A DNA stretch of 64,000 nt, taken from NCBI RefSeq assembly GCF_001832905.1, contig NZ_MKIR01000026.1:177923-241922 (forward strand). Direction: 5' to 3'. A program made the position numbers and the translations under genes. Under the pieces are notes generated by a model. The model was given only the letters and a program-made list of their open reading frames with translations, was not told where the DNA came from and searched no databases. Of this stretch, positions 25,232 through 34,307 are shown piece by piece. Within the stretch, counting starts at the first letter, position 1, and each line of letters begins with the position of its first letter. The DNA comes from Floricoccus tropicus (GTDB lineage Bacteria; Bacillota; Bacilli; Lactobacillales; Streptococcaceae).

Positions 25232-26663
25232 CGAGATCTAATAATTCTTTCGCTTTATTTATGCGTTCAACGCTTCCTTTAAATAAATCAATATTACCTG
25301 AATTAATTTTGTCAACTGATTCTATACAAAATTCTTCGTATCCATCATATCTATTAATAGCTGAGAGATTAAAAATTCCATCATATTTTGCACAAAAGAT
25401 TATACCATTAGCATTTCGGCCATTTTTTCTTGTGTAATTGTATATTCCGAGAGGAGTGGGCTCTCCAACTTCATCTTTAACAATGGTAATACTCCTTTCA
25501 TCAGTTAAAAAGTTAGAATAATATCCAAGCAACTCTTCATCAACTTTTTTTGAAATTGTTAAATTTACACAACCAAAATCATACTTCCCTGGTTTGCTTT
25601 TGTTGATTCCTCTCTTCATCAATAAAATATTATAGTTATTATCAAAGATAATCATGGCTAAATGAATTTCTGCAAAATGATTTATATATTGAGTAGTAGC
25701 AGAGATACGCGCACCATCTTCTGACGAATCTTTTATGATATCAATACAACTTAATACTATTTCTTTTTTTCCAACATCTCGCAGAACCTTATCTAGATAT
25801 ACTAATGTACTGGCATCCTTCTGCTGATAGTAAGTTTTATAGAAATCAAAATCATCATCATCATCATAATCTGAGACATCTTCTTCCCATTGTTCCCTAT
25901 ACCAAATTACCGGATACTTTCTTCCATGCCATATTCCCTTTAATTTTTCAAAATTCATTATTTTGTACTTCGAAGTAATTTTAATACGTTCATCATTACT
26001 CTCAGTCTTTTCTGCTAAGGATAAGATTATGTAAACTAGTTCAGTGCTGACTAGTACTTGGTTCTTCTTTGCACAGTTTTTCGCTAACCTAAAGCCAGCA
26101 TCTATCTCTGAGCCAAAAAAATCATACTCACCTACAGAATATTGACTATCTTTATTAGTATTTGTATAGAGGTAATTCACGCCTTTACCAATAGGGTGAT
26201 CACCTTCATCCTTCATTTGTTCAACATTAGCGCACCAGATAGTTGATTTGATATTCAATAATCCTTTAGATTCTGGATAATTTTTATGTATGGAATCATT
26301 AATTTGTCTCATAGTCAAATTTACTTTTGTAGGAACATACAATAAATCCATTGTATTTCTAATTATCCCAAAAAATATTACTTCATCACCAATAAACTTC
26401 CAAGGAAGGAATATGGTAGAACTATCAAAGTTGAATTTCACACTACTAATTGCTTGCTCATAAAAATCAGTAATAACATTTGGCCAATTAGAGTCTATAC
26501 TTTTATATAAGGTAGAATTAACAATATCAAATGAAAAAAATACATAAAACCCTGAATAATCCTCTTTATATTTTTTTTTCACCTCTTTATCTGATTCGGT
26601 ATCTAATTCTTTGTATTTCGCATACATTTCCGAAAACTTTGAAGATGTAGGGTCGTTTACCAT
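25221..26663 (-). CDS. Class III nucleotidyl cyclase with Nudix-like C-terminal domain (Pycsar-like PycC)
   Basis: A 480-residue soluble protein. Residues 38-215 look like a class III cyclase: FFSFDIVNST holds the first metal aspartate (D46), WKFIGDEVIFF the second (D93), and YDFFGSEIDAGFRLAKNC with QVLVS is the catalytic second half, where the arginine (R192) is kept but the usual asparagine is D188. Residues 330-455 resemble a Nudix fold (HLAMIIFDNNYNILLMKRG, PGKYDFG, NGIIFCAKYDG, EEF) with no Nudix box, so it may bind rather than cleave a nucleotide. It overlaps the peptidase gene by seven bases. Next to a three-helix membrane protein it resembles the Pycsar cyclase; whether it makes cUMP, cCMP or another nucleotide cannot be read. 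Confidence 0.72.
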   Translation of the reverse strand: MVNDPTSSKFSEMYAKYKELDTESDKEVKKKYKEDYSGFYVFFSFDIVNSTLYKSIDSNWPNVITDFYEQAISSVKFNFDSSTIFLPWKFIGDEVIFFGIIRNTMDLLYVPTKVNLTMRQINDSIHKNYPESKGLLNIKSTIWCANVEQMKDEGDHPIGKGVNYLYTNTNKDSQYSVGEYDFFGSEIDAGFRLAKNCAKKNQVLVSTELVYIILSLAEKTESNDERIKITSKYKIMNFEKLKGIWHGRKYPVIWYREQWEEDVSDYDDDDDFDFYKTYYQQKDASTLVYLDKVLRDVGKKEIVLSCIDIIKDSSEDGARISATTQYINHFAEIHLAMIIFDNNYNILLMKRGINKSKPGKYDFGCVNLTISKKVDEELLGYYSNFLTDERSITIVKDEVGEPTPLGIYNYTRKNGRNANGIIFCAKYDGIFNLSAINRYDGYEEFCIESVDKINSGNIDLFKGSVERINKAKELLDLDSQ

Positions 26664-27154
26664 GCTAGAATACCCAAAAACTTCCCTCTATTTGCAGCTG
26701 CATCTTTAGAAACTCCAAATTCTCTAGCTACCTCTAAGATATCAACCTGATCTGCACTGCAATTTTCCATAATAACCTGCCTATATATATCCTCAGGCAT
26801 TAAAAAAGCAGCCGCAAATTCATTTGCCTCATATTCTATCTTACCAGTCCCTTTCCTAGAATAAATCAGCTCCGGTCTTTCTGGATCATAATGTAAAAAT
26901 AAATGGCCTAATTCATGAGCTAATGTAAATTTATCTCTAGGATTATTTTCGTCATATCTTTTTGATAAAGTTATAACAAATTTATCGTCATCATTGCTAA
27001 ATGTACCTTCTGCACCATTAAATACATTTTCTCTGAGTACAATACCTAAGACATTTAATATTTCTATCATATTAATGTCTCTTTCCATATCGACTCCTGT
27101 AATTTTTCTTACATCTTGAGCCTTCATTTCTATTTCTTCACTATAGTAACTCAT
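26657..27154 (-). CDS. ImmA/IrrE family metallopeptidase
   Basis: A 165-residue protein with the zinc motif FTLAHELGHLFLHY (H80, E81, H84) and the downstream helix EYEANEFAAAFLMP holding the third ligand (E109), followed by a short helical end (EVAREFGVSKDAAANR). This is the ImmA/IrrE (COG2856) family, whose members cleave phage or stress repressors. The ATG at 27154 has GGAGG six bases before it. It lies between the membrane protein and the cyclase in one operon; no helix-turn-helix repressor partner is present, so its target may be in the operon. Confidence 0.85.
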   Translation of the reverse strand: MSYYSEEIEMKAQDVRKITGVDMERDINMIEILNVLGIVLRENVFNGAEGTFSNDDDKFVITLSKRYDENNPRDKFTLAHELGHLFLHYDPERPELIYSRKGTGKIEYEANEFAAAFLMPEDIYRQVIMENCSADQVDILEVAREFGVSKDAAANRGKFLGILAW

Positions 27155-27190
27155 CTTATCCTCCAATATTATTAACACTAAAATTATGTA

Positions 27191-27616
27191 TCAACAAAAT
27201 AATTTTCCTATAATGTTCCAGTTAACAAACAGCCCATATAATATGGCCAATATAAAAATAAATAAACTATAACGAAATTTCTTCGATTTTTTAGATATTA
27301 CAAGTGCGATGTCCTTGCATTGCGTTTTATAGCTTTTTTCTAACTTGGATATTTCTGCAGTATCTTTATCAATCCAAGATCCAAAATAAACGACATTTTT
27401 GCTAGTTTTATCTATTCTTGGTATTAAACTAGTTAAAAGAATAAATATTGAAACTAAAAACGCTACGCTAGTTAATCCGATTCTCACATTCTGTAATTTC
27501 AAAATAGCATACAGTGCTCCCAATTGTATTGTAAGAAATGCTAAATTTTTTGCTTCAATAAATTTTAACCAACCGGAAAAATCTTCATATATATTTTTAT
27601 AATCGTCATCATCCAT
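27191..27616 (-). CDS. Three-helix membrane protein, likely Pycsar-TM effector (DUF5706-like)
   Basis: A 141-residue protein with helices at about 25-41, 46-66 and 117-137. The N-terminal FSGWLKFIEAKNLAFL before helix 1, the LIPRID after helix 2, the NVVYFGSWIDKD segment and a final helix after a charged linker follow the layout of the DUF5706/Pycsar-TM effectors, which damage the membrane when they sense a cyclic pyrimidine nucleotide. First gene of the operon with the ImmA-type peptidase and the cyclase. The match is by pattern and context, not by search. Confidence 0.65.
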   Translation of the reverse strand: MDDDDYKNIYEDFSGWLKFIEAKNLAFLTIQLGALYAILKLQNVRIGLTSVAFLVSIFILLTSLIPRIDKTSKNVVYFGSWIDKDTAEISKLEKSYKTQCKDIALVISKKSKKFRYSLFIFILAILYGLFVNWNIIGKLFC

Positions 27617-28049
27617 AATATTCTTTTCTCTTTCAATATACTTGGTACTATATAATTATAACATATAAATAAATAATAAATACTCACGTTATATTTTTCT
27701 ATACTCCATTTTAGTTTTAAATGAAGAATTATCTAGTAAATAAAAAAATACTTATAATTAACTATATAAGATTCATCTTACAAGAGTGAGAATAATTTTA
27801 TATAAAAGATAAATATATTTCCATAATCCATGACTAAAACTCATTTAATTTTAATTTCAAACAGTATAATAATATATTTTCTTTTCCATTTAGTAGTCTA
27901 CTTATATTTCTCTTATTGCTTTGTTTTACAATTCATTTCAGTTAATATACTTACTACTACAACTAAAACGTTACTTGACATTCTTAAAAACTGGTTATTT
28001 TCGTACTAAGTTGAAACCATTACACGGTACTGTGCTATCTTTCATGTTT
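27617..28049. other. AT-rich divergent intergenic region, no gene seen
   Basis: About 430 bases between the defence-like operon and the zwf promoter. A 58-codon hydrophobic frame at 27830 lacks a ribosome site. CAAGAGTGAG (27781-27790) repeats the right arm start of the terminator at 25208. Otherwise nothing is recognised; it must hold the promoter of the defence-like operon. Confidence 0.5.
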
Positions 28050-28077
28050 TTGACAGAATTTTATGATAAAATATAGA
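28050..28077 (+). promoter_or_regulatory. Promoter of zwf
   Basis: TTGACA (28050-28055), 16-base spacer, TATAGA (28072-28077), 30 bases before the zwf start. Confidence 0.6.
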
Positions 28078-28107
28078 GAATACTAATAGAAATTAAGGAA
28101 ATGATAT

Positions 28108-29592
28108 ATGTCAAAAGTTTTAATTACAATATTTGGTGCAACTGGTGATCTTGCCAAACGTAAACTTTATCCATCACTTTATCGTTTATATAAATCTGGT
28201 GTCCTCGAAGAAGATTTCGCGGTTATTGGTACTGCTCGTAGACCGTGGACAAAAGAAATGTATGAGGATGTTGTTCATGAAAGCATCTCTAGTCTAATTG
28301 AAAATGAAGAAGATGCTAAAACTTTTGCAAGTCACTTCTACTATCAAGCACATGATGTAAATGACTCTGAGCATTATGAAACTTTAAGAGAACTTTCAAA
28401 TGAACTAGGTGAAAAATATGATACTGATCATAATAAAGTTTTCTTTTTAGCTATGGCTCCGGAATTCTTTGGAACAATTGCAAGTCACTTAAAATCAGAA
28501 CATATTACTGACGGTAAAGGTTATGAAAGATTAATCATTGAAAAACCTTTTGGTACAAGCCTTGCTACTGCAGAAAAATTAAACGACGATTTATCAAAAG
28601 CTTTTTCTGAAGACCAAATCTACCGTATCGACCACTATCTAGGCAAAGAAATGATTCAAAATATTTTTGCTATCCGTTTTACTAATTTTGTTTTTGAAAA
28701 AATTTGGAATCGCGATTTCATCGATAATATTCAAATCACCTTTGCGGAGTCTATTGGTGTTGAAGACCGTGGTGGCTACTACGATCATTCAGGTGCCTTA
28801 AAAGACATGGTTCAAAACCATATTCTTCAAGTACTATCTCTTCTTGCTATGGATAAACCTAAAACTTATCACAGCAAAGATATCCTAGCTGAAAAGATAA
28901 AAGCCTTGCAATCAATCAAGATCCCAACTACAGAAGAAGTTAAAGAAGACTTTGTCCGCGGGCAATATGTTGAAAATGACTTCAACGGTCAACATTTCGT
29001 TAGCTACCGTGATGAAAGCCAAGTTGACCCTGAGTCTACGACAGAAACTTTTGCATCTGGTGCTTTCTTTGTTAATAACGGTCGCTTTAACGACGTACCT
29101 TTCTTCTTCAGAACAGGTAAGCGCATGACTGAAAAAGGGACACGCATCAATATTATCTTTAAAAAAGAAGACTCTATCTTCGGTCCAGATCAAAAATTAC
29201 AACAAAATGTTTTAACTATCTACATCCAACCAACCGAAGGATTCTCCTTCCTAATGAACGGTAAAGAAGTTGGTAAAGACTTTAATATTGGTGAAATTAA
29301 ACTTGATTTCCGTCATGATGCTGCAATCCTCGGTAATTCTCCTGAGGCTTACGAAAAGCTAATTTACGATGTTCTGAAAGGTGACGGTTCAAACTTCACT
29401 CATTGGGATGAGTTAAAAGCTAGCTGGACTTTAATCGATAAGATTGTTGATGTATGGTCAAAAAATGAAGTCCCTTTATATGATTATAAAGCAGGGACAA
29501 TGGGACCAAAGGCAAGTTTCGATTTATTAGAAAAATATGATACCGAGTGGAACTGGACTCCAGACGAATGGTATAAGGAACGTAATTTATAA
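28108..29592 (+). CDS. zwf: Glucose-6-phosphate 1-dehydrogenase
   Basis: Oxidises glucose 6-phosphate with NADP+ in the first step of the oxidative pentose phosphate pathway. The nucleotide-binding start FGATGDLAKRKLYPSL and the active-site segment IYRIDHYLGKEMIQN with the catalytic Asp-His pair are intact. The length of 494 residues is normal. It has its own promoter and terminator, next to the defence-like operon. Confidence 0.97.
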   Translation: MSKVLITIFGATGDLAKRKLYPSLYRLYKSGVLEEDFAVIGTARRPWTKEMYEDVVHESISSLIENEEDAKTFASHFYYQAHDVNDSEHYETLRELSNELGEKYDTDHNKVFFLAMAPEFFGTIASHLKSEHITDGKGYERLIIEKPFGTSLATAEKLNDDLSKAFSEDQIYRIDHYLGKEMIQNIFAIRFTNFVFEKIWNRDFIDNIQITFAESIGVEDRGGYYDHSGALKDMVQNHILQVLSLLAMDKPKTYHSKDILAEKIKALQSIKIPTTEEVKEDFVRGQYVENDFNGQHFVSYRDESQVDPESTTETFASGAFFVNNGRFNDVPFFFRTGKRMTEKGTRINIIFKKEDSIFGPDQKLQQNVLTIYIQPTEGFSFLMNGKEVGKDFNIGEIKLDFRHDAAILGNSPEAYEKLIYDVLKGDGSNFTHWDELKASWTLIDKIVDVWSKNEVPLYDYKAGTMGPKASFDLLEKYDTEWNWTPDEWYKERNL

Positions 29593-29600
29593 TTATTTTG

Positions 29601-29634
29601 AACTGCTGCTAACTATTAAGTTGGCAGTTTTTTG
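29601..29634 (+). terminator. Terminator of zwf
   Basis: AACTGC/GCAGTT stem with internal AACT/AGTT pairing and T6, nine bases after the stop. Confidence 0.75.
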
Positions 29635-29674
29635 ATAAAAATATTTTTAATTTTTACTATCTAAGTCAAATTTC

Positions 29675-29739
29675 TTTACAATTATTGTTTAGCCCTATAC
29701 AATATAAAAACAGAATAGTATAGTATAGATCTAAACAAT
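29675..29739 (+). promoter_or_regulatory. Promoter with inverted repeat, likely MarR operator
   Basis: TTTACA (29675-29680), 17-base spacer and TACAAT (29698-29703) form a promoter. ATTGTTTAG in the spacer (29684-29692) and its exact reverse complement CTAAACAAT (29731-29739) in the leader form half-sites 38 bases apart. Autoregulation of the MarR gene behind it is the likely reading. Confidence 0.6.
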
Positions 29740-29753
29740 ATAAAAGGAGATTT

Positions 29754-30230
29754 ATGAGTAGAATAAAAAATGAGGATTTTAATTTATTAGTTGAAAACTT
29801 TTTCAAAGTAAACAATAAAATTACTCAGATTCAAAGAATACCTCTATCATTTACAAATAACATTAAATTATCAACTAACGCCCTTCATTTAATTGAAGCA
29901 ATAGGTAAATATCCTAATTCAAATCCTACAGAGCTAGCTCAAATACTAGGTGTTACTAAAGGTGCAATATCCCAGCAGATACCAAGATTAGAAAAACAAG
30001 GCTTAATAAAAAAGAAAAAACTAGAGTCCAACAAAAAAGAAATATTGCTATCACTCACAGAAGCCGGTCTAGAAATTTTCAGACTTCATGAAAATATGCA
30101 CTTGAAATTATACAAAGATATCCAGAAGGACTTAGAAAATTTAACTTCTGTAGATTTGGAATTAATAAATTCAGTACTAGAAAAAATCTCAAGTAGTATC
30201 AATCAATATCAAGAAGAGTACAAGAAATAA
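29754..30230 (+). CDS. MarR family transcriptional regulator
   Basis: A 158-residue winged-helix regulator. The recognition region LAQILGVTKGAISQQIPRL (about residues 61-80) and the wing KKKKLESNKKEILLSLTEAG are typical. AAAGGAG lies right before the ATG. Twelve bases downstream begins a gene of unknown function, probably co-transcribed and controlled by this regulator. The ligand is unknown. Confidence 0.88.
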   Translation: MSRIKNEDFNLLVENFFKVNNKITQIQRIPLSFTNNIKLSTNALHLIEAIGKYPNSNPTELAQILGVTKGAISQQIPRLEKQGLIKKKKLESNKKEILLSLTEAGLEIFRLHENMHLKLYKDIQKDLENLTSVDLELINSVLEKISSSINQYQEEYKK

Positions 30231-30242
30231 AGGAGGAATATA

Positions 30243-31034
30243 ATGAAAATTAATAATGATTTAGTGTTTGAAATTAACGGTAAAGTAGTATCACATGATA
30301 AGGTTAATGAATGGGAATTTAAGAGAATGGTTGCTGTTCATAAAATGCTTAAAAAGATGGAAGGTGCTAAGTTCTCACCAAACTTTGATAAGTGGATAAA
30401 AGATAAAAAAATAGATGCCATACGTTCTGATATTTTAAGAGTAAAAATGCAATTAGGGATAGATAGAATGCGTTCAGAGCTTAAAAGTAGAACCAATTTA
30501 GCAGATGCAATTTCAAAGTTTTCTAATATACTTACTAACAAAAGAAAATTTAGCATGACAGAAATTGTTATACCAAATACAAACCTAACACCAAGCGAAC
30601 TACTTGATAGAATTGTTGAAATTATGATGGTAAATAATGACAAACACTTAGAAATTAATTTAAATACAAACCCTGACCATTATGTTTTGCAAGAAGTGGC
30701 CGATAATATTCAAGAAGTTTTAGAGACAACTGGTGGTTCACCCCTACCAACTCATTTCTATGCACATTACAATGATGAAGAAAACTTAAAATCTTCATTT
30801 GATACTAAATTTGAAGTTCAAGCTCCAGGTACTGCACGATTAGAAGATGGAACAATAATTGGTGGAGTTCGTCATCAAGTCGGTCGCGATAAAAATGGTT
30901 TAAGATTTAGAGCATTAGTTGAATTCCCAGCTGTTTTACCAAATTATATGATTAAAGCACATCAATTACATTTAGCTTGTGAGTTCGGACATTGGATAAG
31001 CTCTGCACTTGATGAAAGAAACTTCAATTCTTAA
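30243..31034 (+). CDS. Protein of unknown function under MarR control
   Basis: A 263-residue soluble protein that I do not recognise. The N-terminal 110 residues are lysine-rich and helical (EWEFKRMVAVHKMLKKMEGA); the C-terminal half is beta-rich, with HFYAHYNDEENLK, VQAPGTARLEDGTIIGGVRH and HLACEFGHWISS. No cofactor motif, signal peptide or membrane segment is seen. AAAGGAGG lies before the ATG. The gene sits directly behind the MarR gene, so its expression probably answers the same signal. Confidence 0.7.
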   Translation: MKINNDLVFEINGKVVSHDKVNEWEFKRMVAVHKMLKKMEGAKFSPNFDKWIKDKKIDAIRSDILRVKMQLGIDRMRSELKSRTNLADAISKFSNILTNKRKFSMTEIVIPNTNLTPSELLDRIVEIMMVNNDKHLEINLNTNPDHYVLQEVADNIQEVLETTGGSPLPTHFYAHYNDEENLKSSFDTKFEVQAPGTARLEDGTIIGGVRHQVGRDKNGLRFRALVEFPAVLPNYMIKAHQLHLACEFGHWISSALDERNFNS

Positions 31035-31050
31035 AATGATTTAACTAAAA

Positions 31051-31076
31051 AAAGAACCTACAAAGTAGGAACTTCT
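31051..31076. terminator. Probable bidirectional terminator
   Basis: AAGAA..CCTAC AAA GTAGG..TTCTT hairpin between the convergent unknown gene and murJ. Confidence 0.5.
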
Positions 31077-32738
31077 TTAATTTATTCTGAAACGTTTACG
31101 CAGACTTACACCTTTATCACCTAAAAGTATATCAATTAATTTAGATTTCATTAATAAATACATATATGTTATCATCCCTGCTCCACCAGCAAATAAAATA
31201 ATAATAAGAGATTTCATTTTAGTATTCGGGATAATAAATATCTTCATTAAAAGATAAACCGCTGTTGTGGCTAATGCCATAATAATTGTTAATGTCAATA
31301 TTCCAGAAAGTCTTCTAAGAAGTGTATTGACATTAAATTTAGTTATTTCTTGAGTTTTTCTTAGATAAACTACTATACCGAATGTAAAAGCAGCACTACT
31401 AGCAAATATTGGACCATATGATTCAAACATATAAATACAAGGAATTTGTAATACAAGTTTTAGAAGCAATACTATTCCAAAATATCTAAGTGCAAATCGA
31501 CTATGTCTTAAAGCTTGCAGTGTTGGAGTTAACATTCCATATAAAGCAACTGGTATACTAAATACTACAGCTAATACAAATAAATTCAAAGCTAATCGAT
31601 TTGGAACACGATAAAATAGTGTGTACAATGGCTGAGCTAAAATACTTATTCCAACTACACTCGGAATGATAAAAGCTGCACCTAAAATAAGATTATCAAC
31701 AACTAATTTACCAGCTGATTTCATATCACCTTTAACATAATTTTCAGTCAACAGGGGAACTCCAATACCACTTAAAGAAACAACTATTGCTATCAAAATT
31801 GCAGTAATTTTATCTGGATTAGCAGAAAAATAACTAAAGAAAACCAGCACTTCATTAGTAGTAAAATTTCCAATTCTGGTCATTAAATTTGGAAAAGTAA
31901 ATTGGTCTAGTAGCTTAAATATCTGTATGGCACTTCCTAAGATAATAAAAGGAATCGCTTGTATTACTGTATTGATTAATAATTCCCTAGAAGAAATATC
32001 CATATTCCCTGGTAAAGGCATCAATATCTTAGTTAAAGTATTTGTCTTTTGCAGATAGAAAATCAATACTAAATAACTTGCAATCATTCCGACAAACGCT
32101 GCGAAAGTCCCTTGTGTCACAGCTTGAACATAGTCTCCACTTCCTATTTTCATTATCATAAATGCAGTTACAAGCATCCAAATAACCCTTATAAATTGTT
32201 CAGCAAGCTGACTCATAGCATTAGGTTTTATATTATTATTTCCTTGGAAAAAACCTCTGATTACACTCATTGAAGGAAATATCATAACCGCTGGAGCTAA
32301 ACTTCTCAGAACAGGGGTTAATTGTTTACCTCCACCACTCATTATAGCAAGTGTTGGAGATATGATATACATCAACAATGCACAAACAAAACCAACAATT
32401 GACATAAATATCAACATTTGCCTAACCAATCTATAACCTTGGTTTTCATCCCCTAAAGCATTATACTTTGCTACCTCCTTAGCAACAGCAATATTAATAC
32501 CTGCAGTGGAGATTAAAAGGAAAAGAGCATAAATAGTATAACCCATATTAAATAGACTATTAGCACTATCTCCATTTGCACCCATCCAAGAGTACCACGG
32601 AATTATATATATAAGGCCTAACATGCGAGATAAGAAGTCAGCAGCAGTTGACCAAAAGGCCCCTTCCAACATCTTATTTTTTTGTCTTAACTCTGTATTT
32701 TCAATCGTTAGATCAATTTCATCAATATTATCATTCAT
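31077..32738 (-). CDS. murJ: Lipid II flippase of the MurJ/YtgP type
   Basis: A 553-residue polytopic protein (about 14 helices) of the MOP exporter superfamily, polysaccharide-transport branch. It starts with a polar tail, then GAFWSTAADFLSRMLGLIYI, the usual first helix of YtgP-like proteins. Divergent from murE, as ytgP/murJ and murE are in streptococci, which supports a role in moving lipid II across the membrane during peptidoglycan synthesis. A role for another polysaccharide is the alternative. Confidence 0.8.
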   Translation of the reverse strand: MNDNIDEIDLTIENTELRQKNKMLEGAFWSTAADFLSRMLGLIYIIPWYSWMGANGDSANSLFNMGYTIYALFLLISTAGINIAVAKEVAKYNALGDENQGYRLVRQMLIFMSIVGFVCALLMYIISPTLAIMSGGGKQLTPVLRSLAPAVMIFPSMSVIRGFFQGNNNIKPNAMSQLAEQFIRVIWMLVTAFMIMKIGSGDYVQAVTQGTFAAFVGMIASYLVLIFYLQKTNTLTKILMPLPGNMDISSRELLINTVIQAIPFIILGSAIQIFKLLDQFTFPNLMTRIGNFTTNEVLVFFSYFSANPDKITAILIAIVVSLSGIGVPLLTENYVKGDMKSAGKLVVDNLILGAAFIIPSVVGISILAQPLYTLFYRVPNRLALNLFVLAVVFSIPVALYGMLTPTLQALRHSRFALRYFGIVLLLKLVLQIPCIYMFESYGPIFASSAAFTFGIVVYLRKTQEITKFNVNTLLRRLSGILTLTIIMALATTAVYLLMKIFIIPNTKMKSLIIILFAGGAGMITYMYLLMKSKLIDILLGDKGVSLRKRFRIN

Positions 32739-32813
32739 ATCTATATTTTATCTAATTTTCAAACTTTTACAAGATAAATAGACGTTTTTCACAAAATGTT
32801 TTATACTTAAATC

Positions 32814-34268
32814 ATGATTAAATTAGATGAATTGATTAAAATCTTGAAAGACGATGAAAACTTTCATGAAATTATCGTAGATGGCTGCTACCACTACGAT
32901 TACAAAAAAAATATTAGCTTTAATAAACTATCATATGACTCTCGTATTGTAGATGAAAATACACTGTTTTTTGCCAAAGGTCTAAACTTCAGAAAGGAAT
33001 TTTTAGAAGGAGCAATTAACAAAGGTCTGAAATTTTATATATCTGAAATTGACTACGAAGTAGAGATACCCGCTATTATTGTTAGCAACATAAAACATGC
33101 AATGAGTTTAGTAGCTCAAAAATTCTATGATTACCCTCAAAATAGCTTAAAAATATTAGCATTCACAGGAACAAAAGGAAAGACCACTGCTGCTTACTTT
33201 GCAAAAAATATCTTAGAACTTTCAAGTAAACAAAAAACTGCAATGCTTTCTACCATGAATACAACACTTGACGGGGTGAACTATTTTAAATCAGCACTAA
33301 CGACTCCAGAAAGCCTTGATTTATTTCAAATGATGGCTCAAGCGCGTGATAACGGAATGACTCATCTAGTTATGGAAGTTAGTAGTCAAGCCTATAAAAC
33401 CGCACGAGTTTATGGCTTAACTTTTGATGTGGGTGTGTTCTTAAATATCTCACCTGATCATATTGGACCAATTGAACACCCAACCTTTGAAGATTATTTC
33501 TATTGTAAGAGGCAACTTCTCCATAATAGTAAATTTGTTGTAGCCAATTCGGACATGGATCAGTTTTCTGTTATTAAAGAAGAATTAAAAAATAAACCTA
33601 CTGCCTTTTATGGCGATAACTCAGAAAATAAAATTACTGAGTCAAATCCATTTAATTTTTCAACCAACGGAACTTTCAACGAGACTTTCAGCATTGAACT
33701 TTTAGGTAAATTCAACCAAGAAAATGCCCTTGCTGCTGCTCTTGCCTGTAAAGAGCTCGGAGCATCTACTGACGACATTTTAAACGGTATTGCACAAACT
33801 ACCGTTCCTGGTCGTATGGAGGTCTTTAAACAAGCGAATGGGGCTCGTGTATACGTTGACTACGCTCATAACGGCGTCAGCCTTGCTAACCTACTAAATG
33901 TCGTAAAGGGTGCTCATAAGGGCAATATTTACCTTATTTTAGGTGCACCAGGTAATAAGGGCGAAAGTCGACGTGAAGATTTTGGTCATCTCCTTAATGA
34001 TGAAAAAGAAATCCACGTTATACTAAGTGCGGACGATCCTAATTTTGAAAACCCTGTAGATATAGCTAAGCAGATTGCCCAATTCATTGAAAGACCAATT
34101 GAAACAATTATTGATCGTGAAGAAGCAATTAAAGAAGCGATGAGTAGAACATTAAGTGATTCAGACGCTGTAATTATTGCTGGCAAGGGAGCAGATGCCT
34201 ATCAGATTGTTGACGGTGCACATGCTGAGTATGCTGGTGACCACATTATTGCACAAAAATATTTATAG
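32814..34268 (+). CDS. murE: UDP-MurNAc-tripeptide synthetase, lysine type
   Basis: Adds the third residue of the peptidoglycan stem peptide. The ATP loop [14 protein letters not shown] (about residues 116-129), NISPDHIG and the C-terminal [11 protein letters not shown] with GKGADAYQ are present. The amino-acid pocket motif is DDPNFENP in place of the DNPR that marks diaminopimelate enzymes, so lysine is the likely substrate, as in streptococci and Gemella. 484 residues, complete. Confidence 0.92.
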   Translation: MIKLDELIKILKDDENFHEIIVDGCYHYDYKKNISFNKLSYDSRIVDENTLFFAKGLNFRKEFLEGAINKGLKFYISEIDYEVEIPAIIVSNIKHAMSLVAQKFYDYPQNSLKILAFTGTKGKTTAAYFAKNILELSSKQKTAMLSTMNTTLDGVNYFKSALTTPESLDLFQMMAQARDNGMTHLVMEVSSQAYKTARVYGLTFDVGVFLNISPDHIGPIEHPTFEDYFYCKRQLLHNSKFVVANSDMDQFSVIKEELKNKPTAFYGDNSENKITESNPFNFSTNGTFNETFSIELLGKFNQENALAAALACKELGASTDDILNGIAQTTVPGRMEVFKQANGARVYVDYAHNGVSLANLLNVVKGAHKGNIYLILGAPGNKGESRREDFGHLLNDEKEIHVILSADDPNFENPVDIAKQIAQFIERPIETIIDREEAIKEAMSRTLSDSDAVIIAGKGADAYQIVDGAHAEYAGDHIIAQKYL

Positions 34269-34269
34269 A

Positions 34270-34307
34270 AAAAATCCAAGCTAGACAATAAAGCTAGTTT
34301 GGATTTT
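34270..34307. terminator. Bidirectional terminator between murE and the DUF1803-like gene
   Basis: AAAAATCCAAGCTAG pairs with CTAGTTTGGATTTTT (one mismatch) around an eight-base loop; T runs on both strands. Confidence 0.85.

Noticed and set aside
27830..28006. 58-codon hydrophobic plus-strand frame before zwf
   Set aside because: No ribosome binding site, AT-rich with random-looking composition; probably chance.
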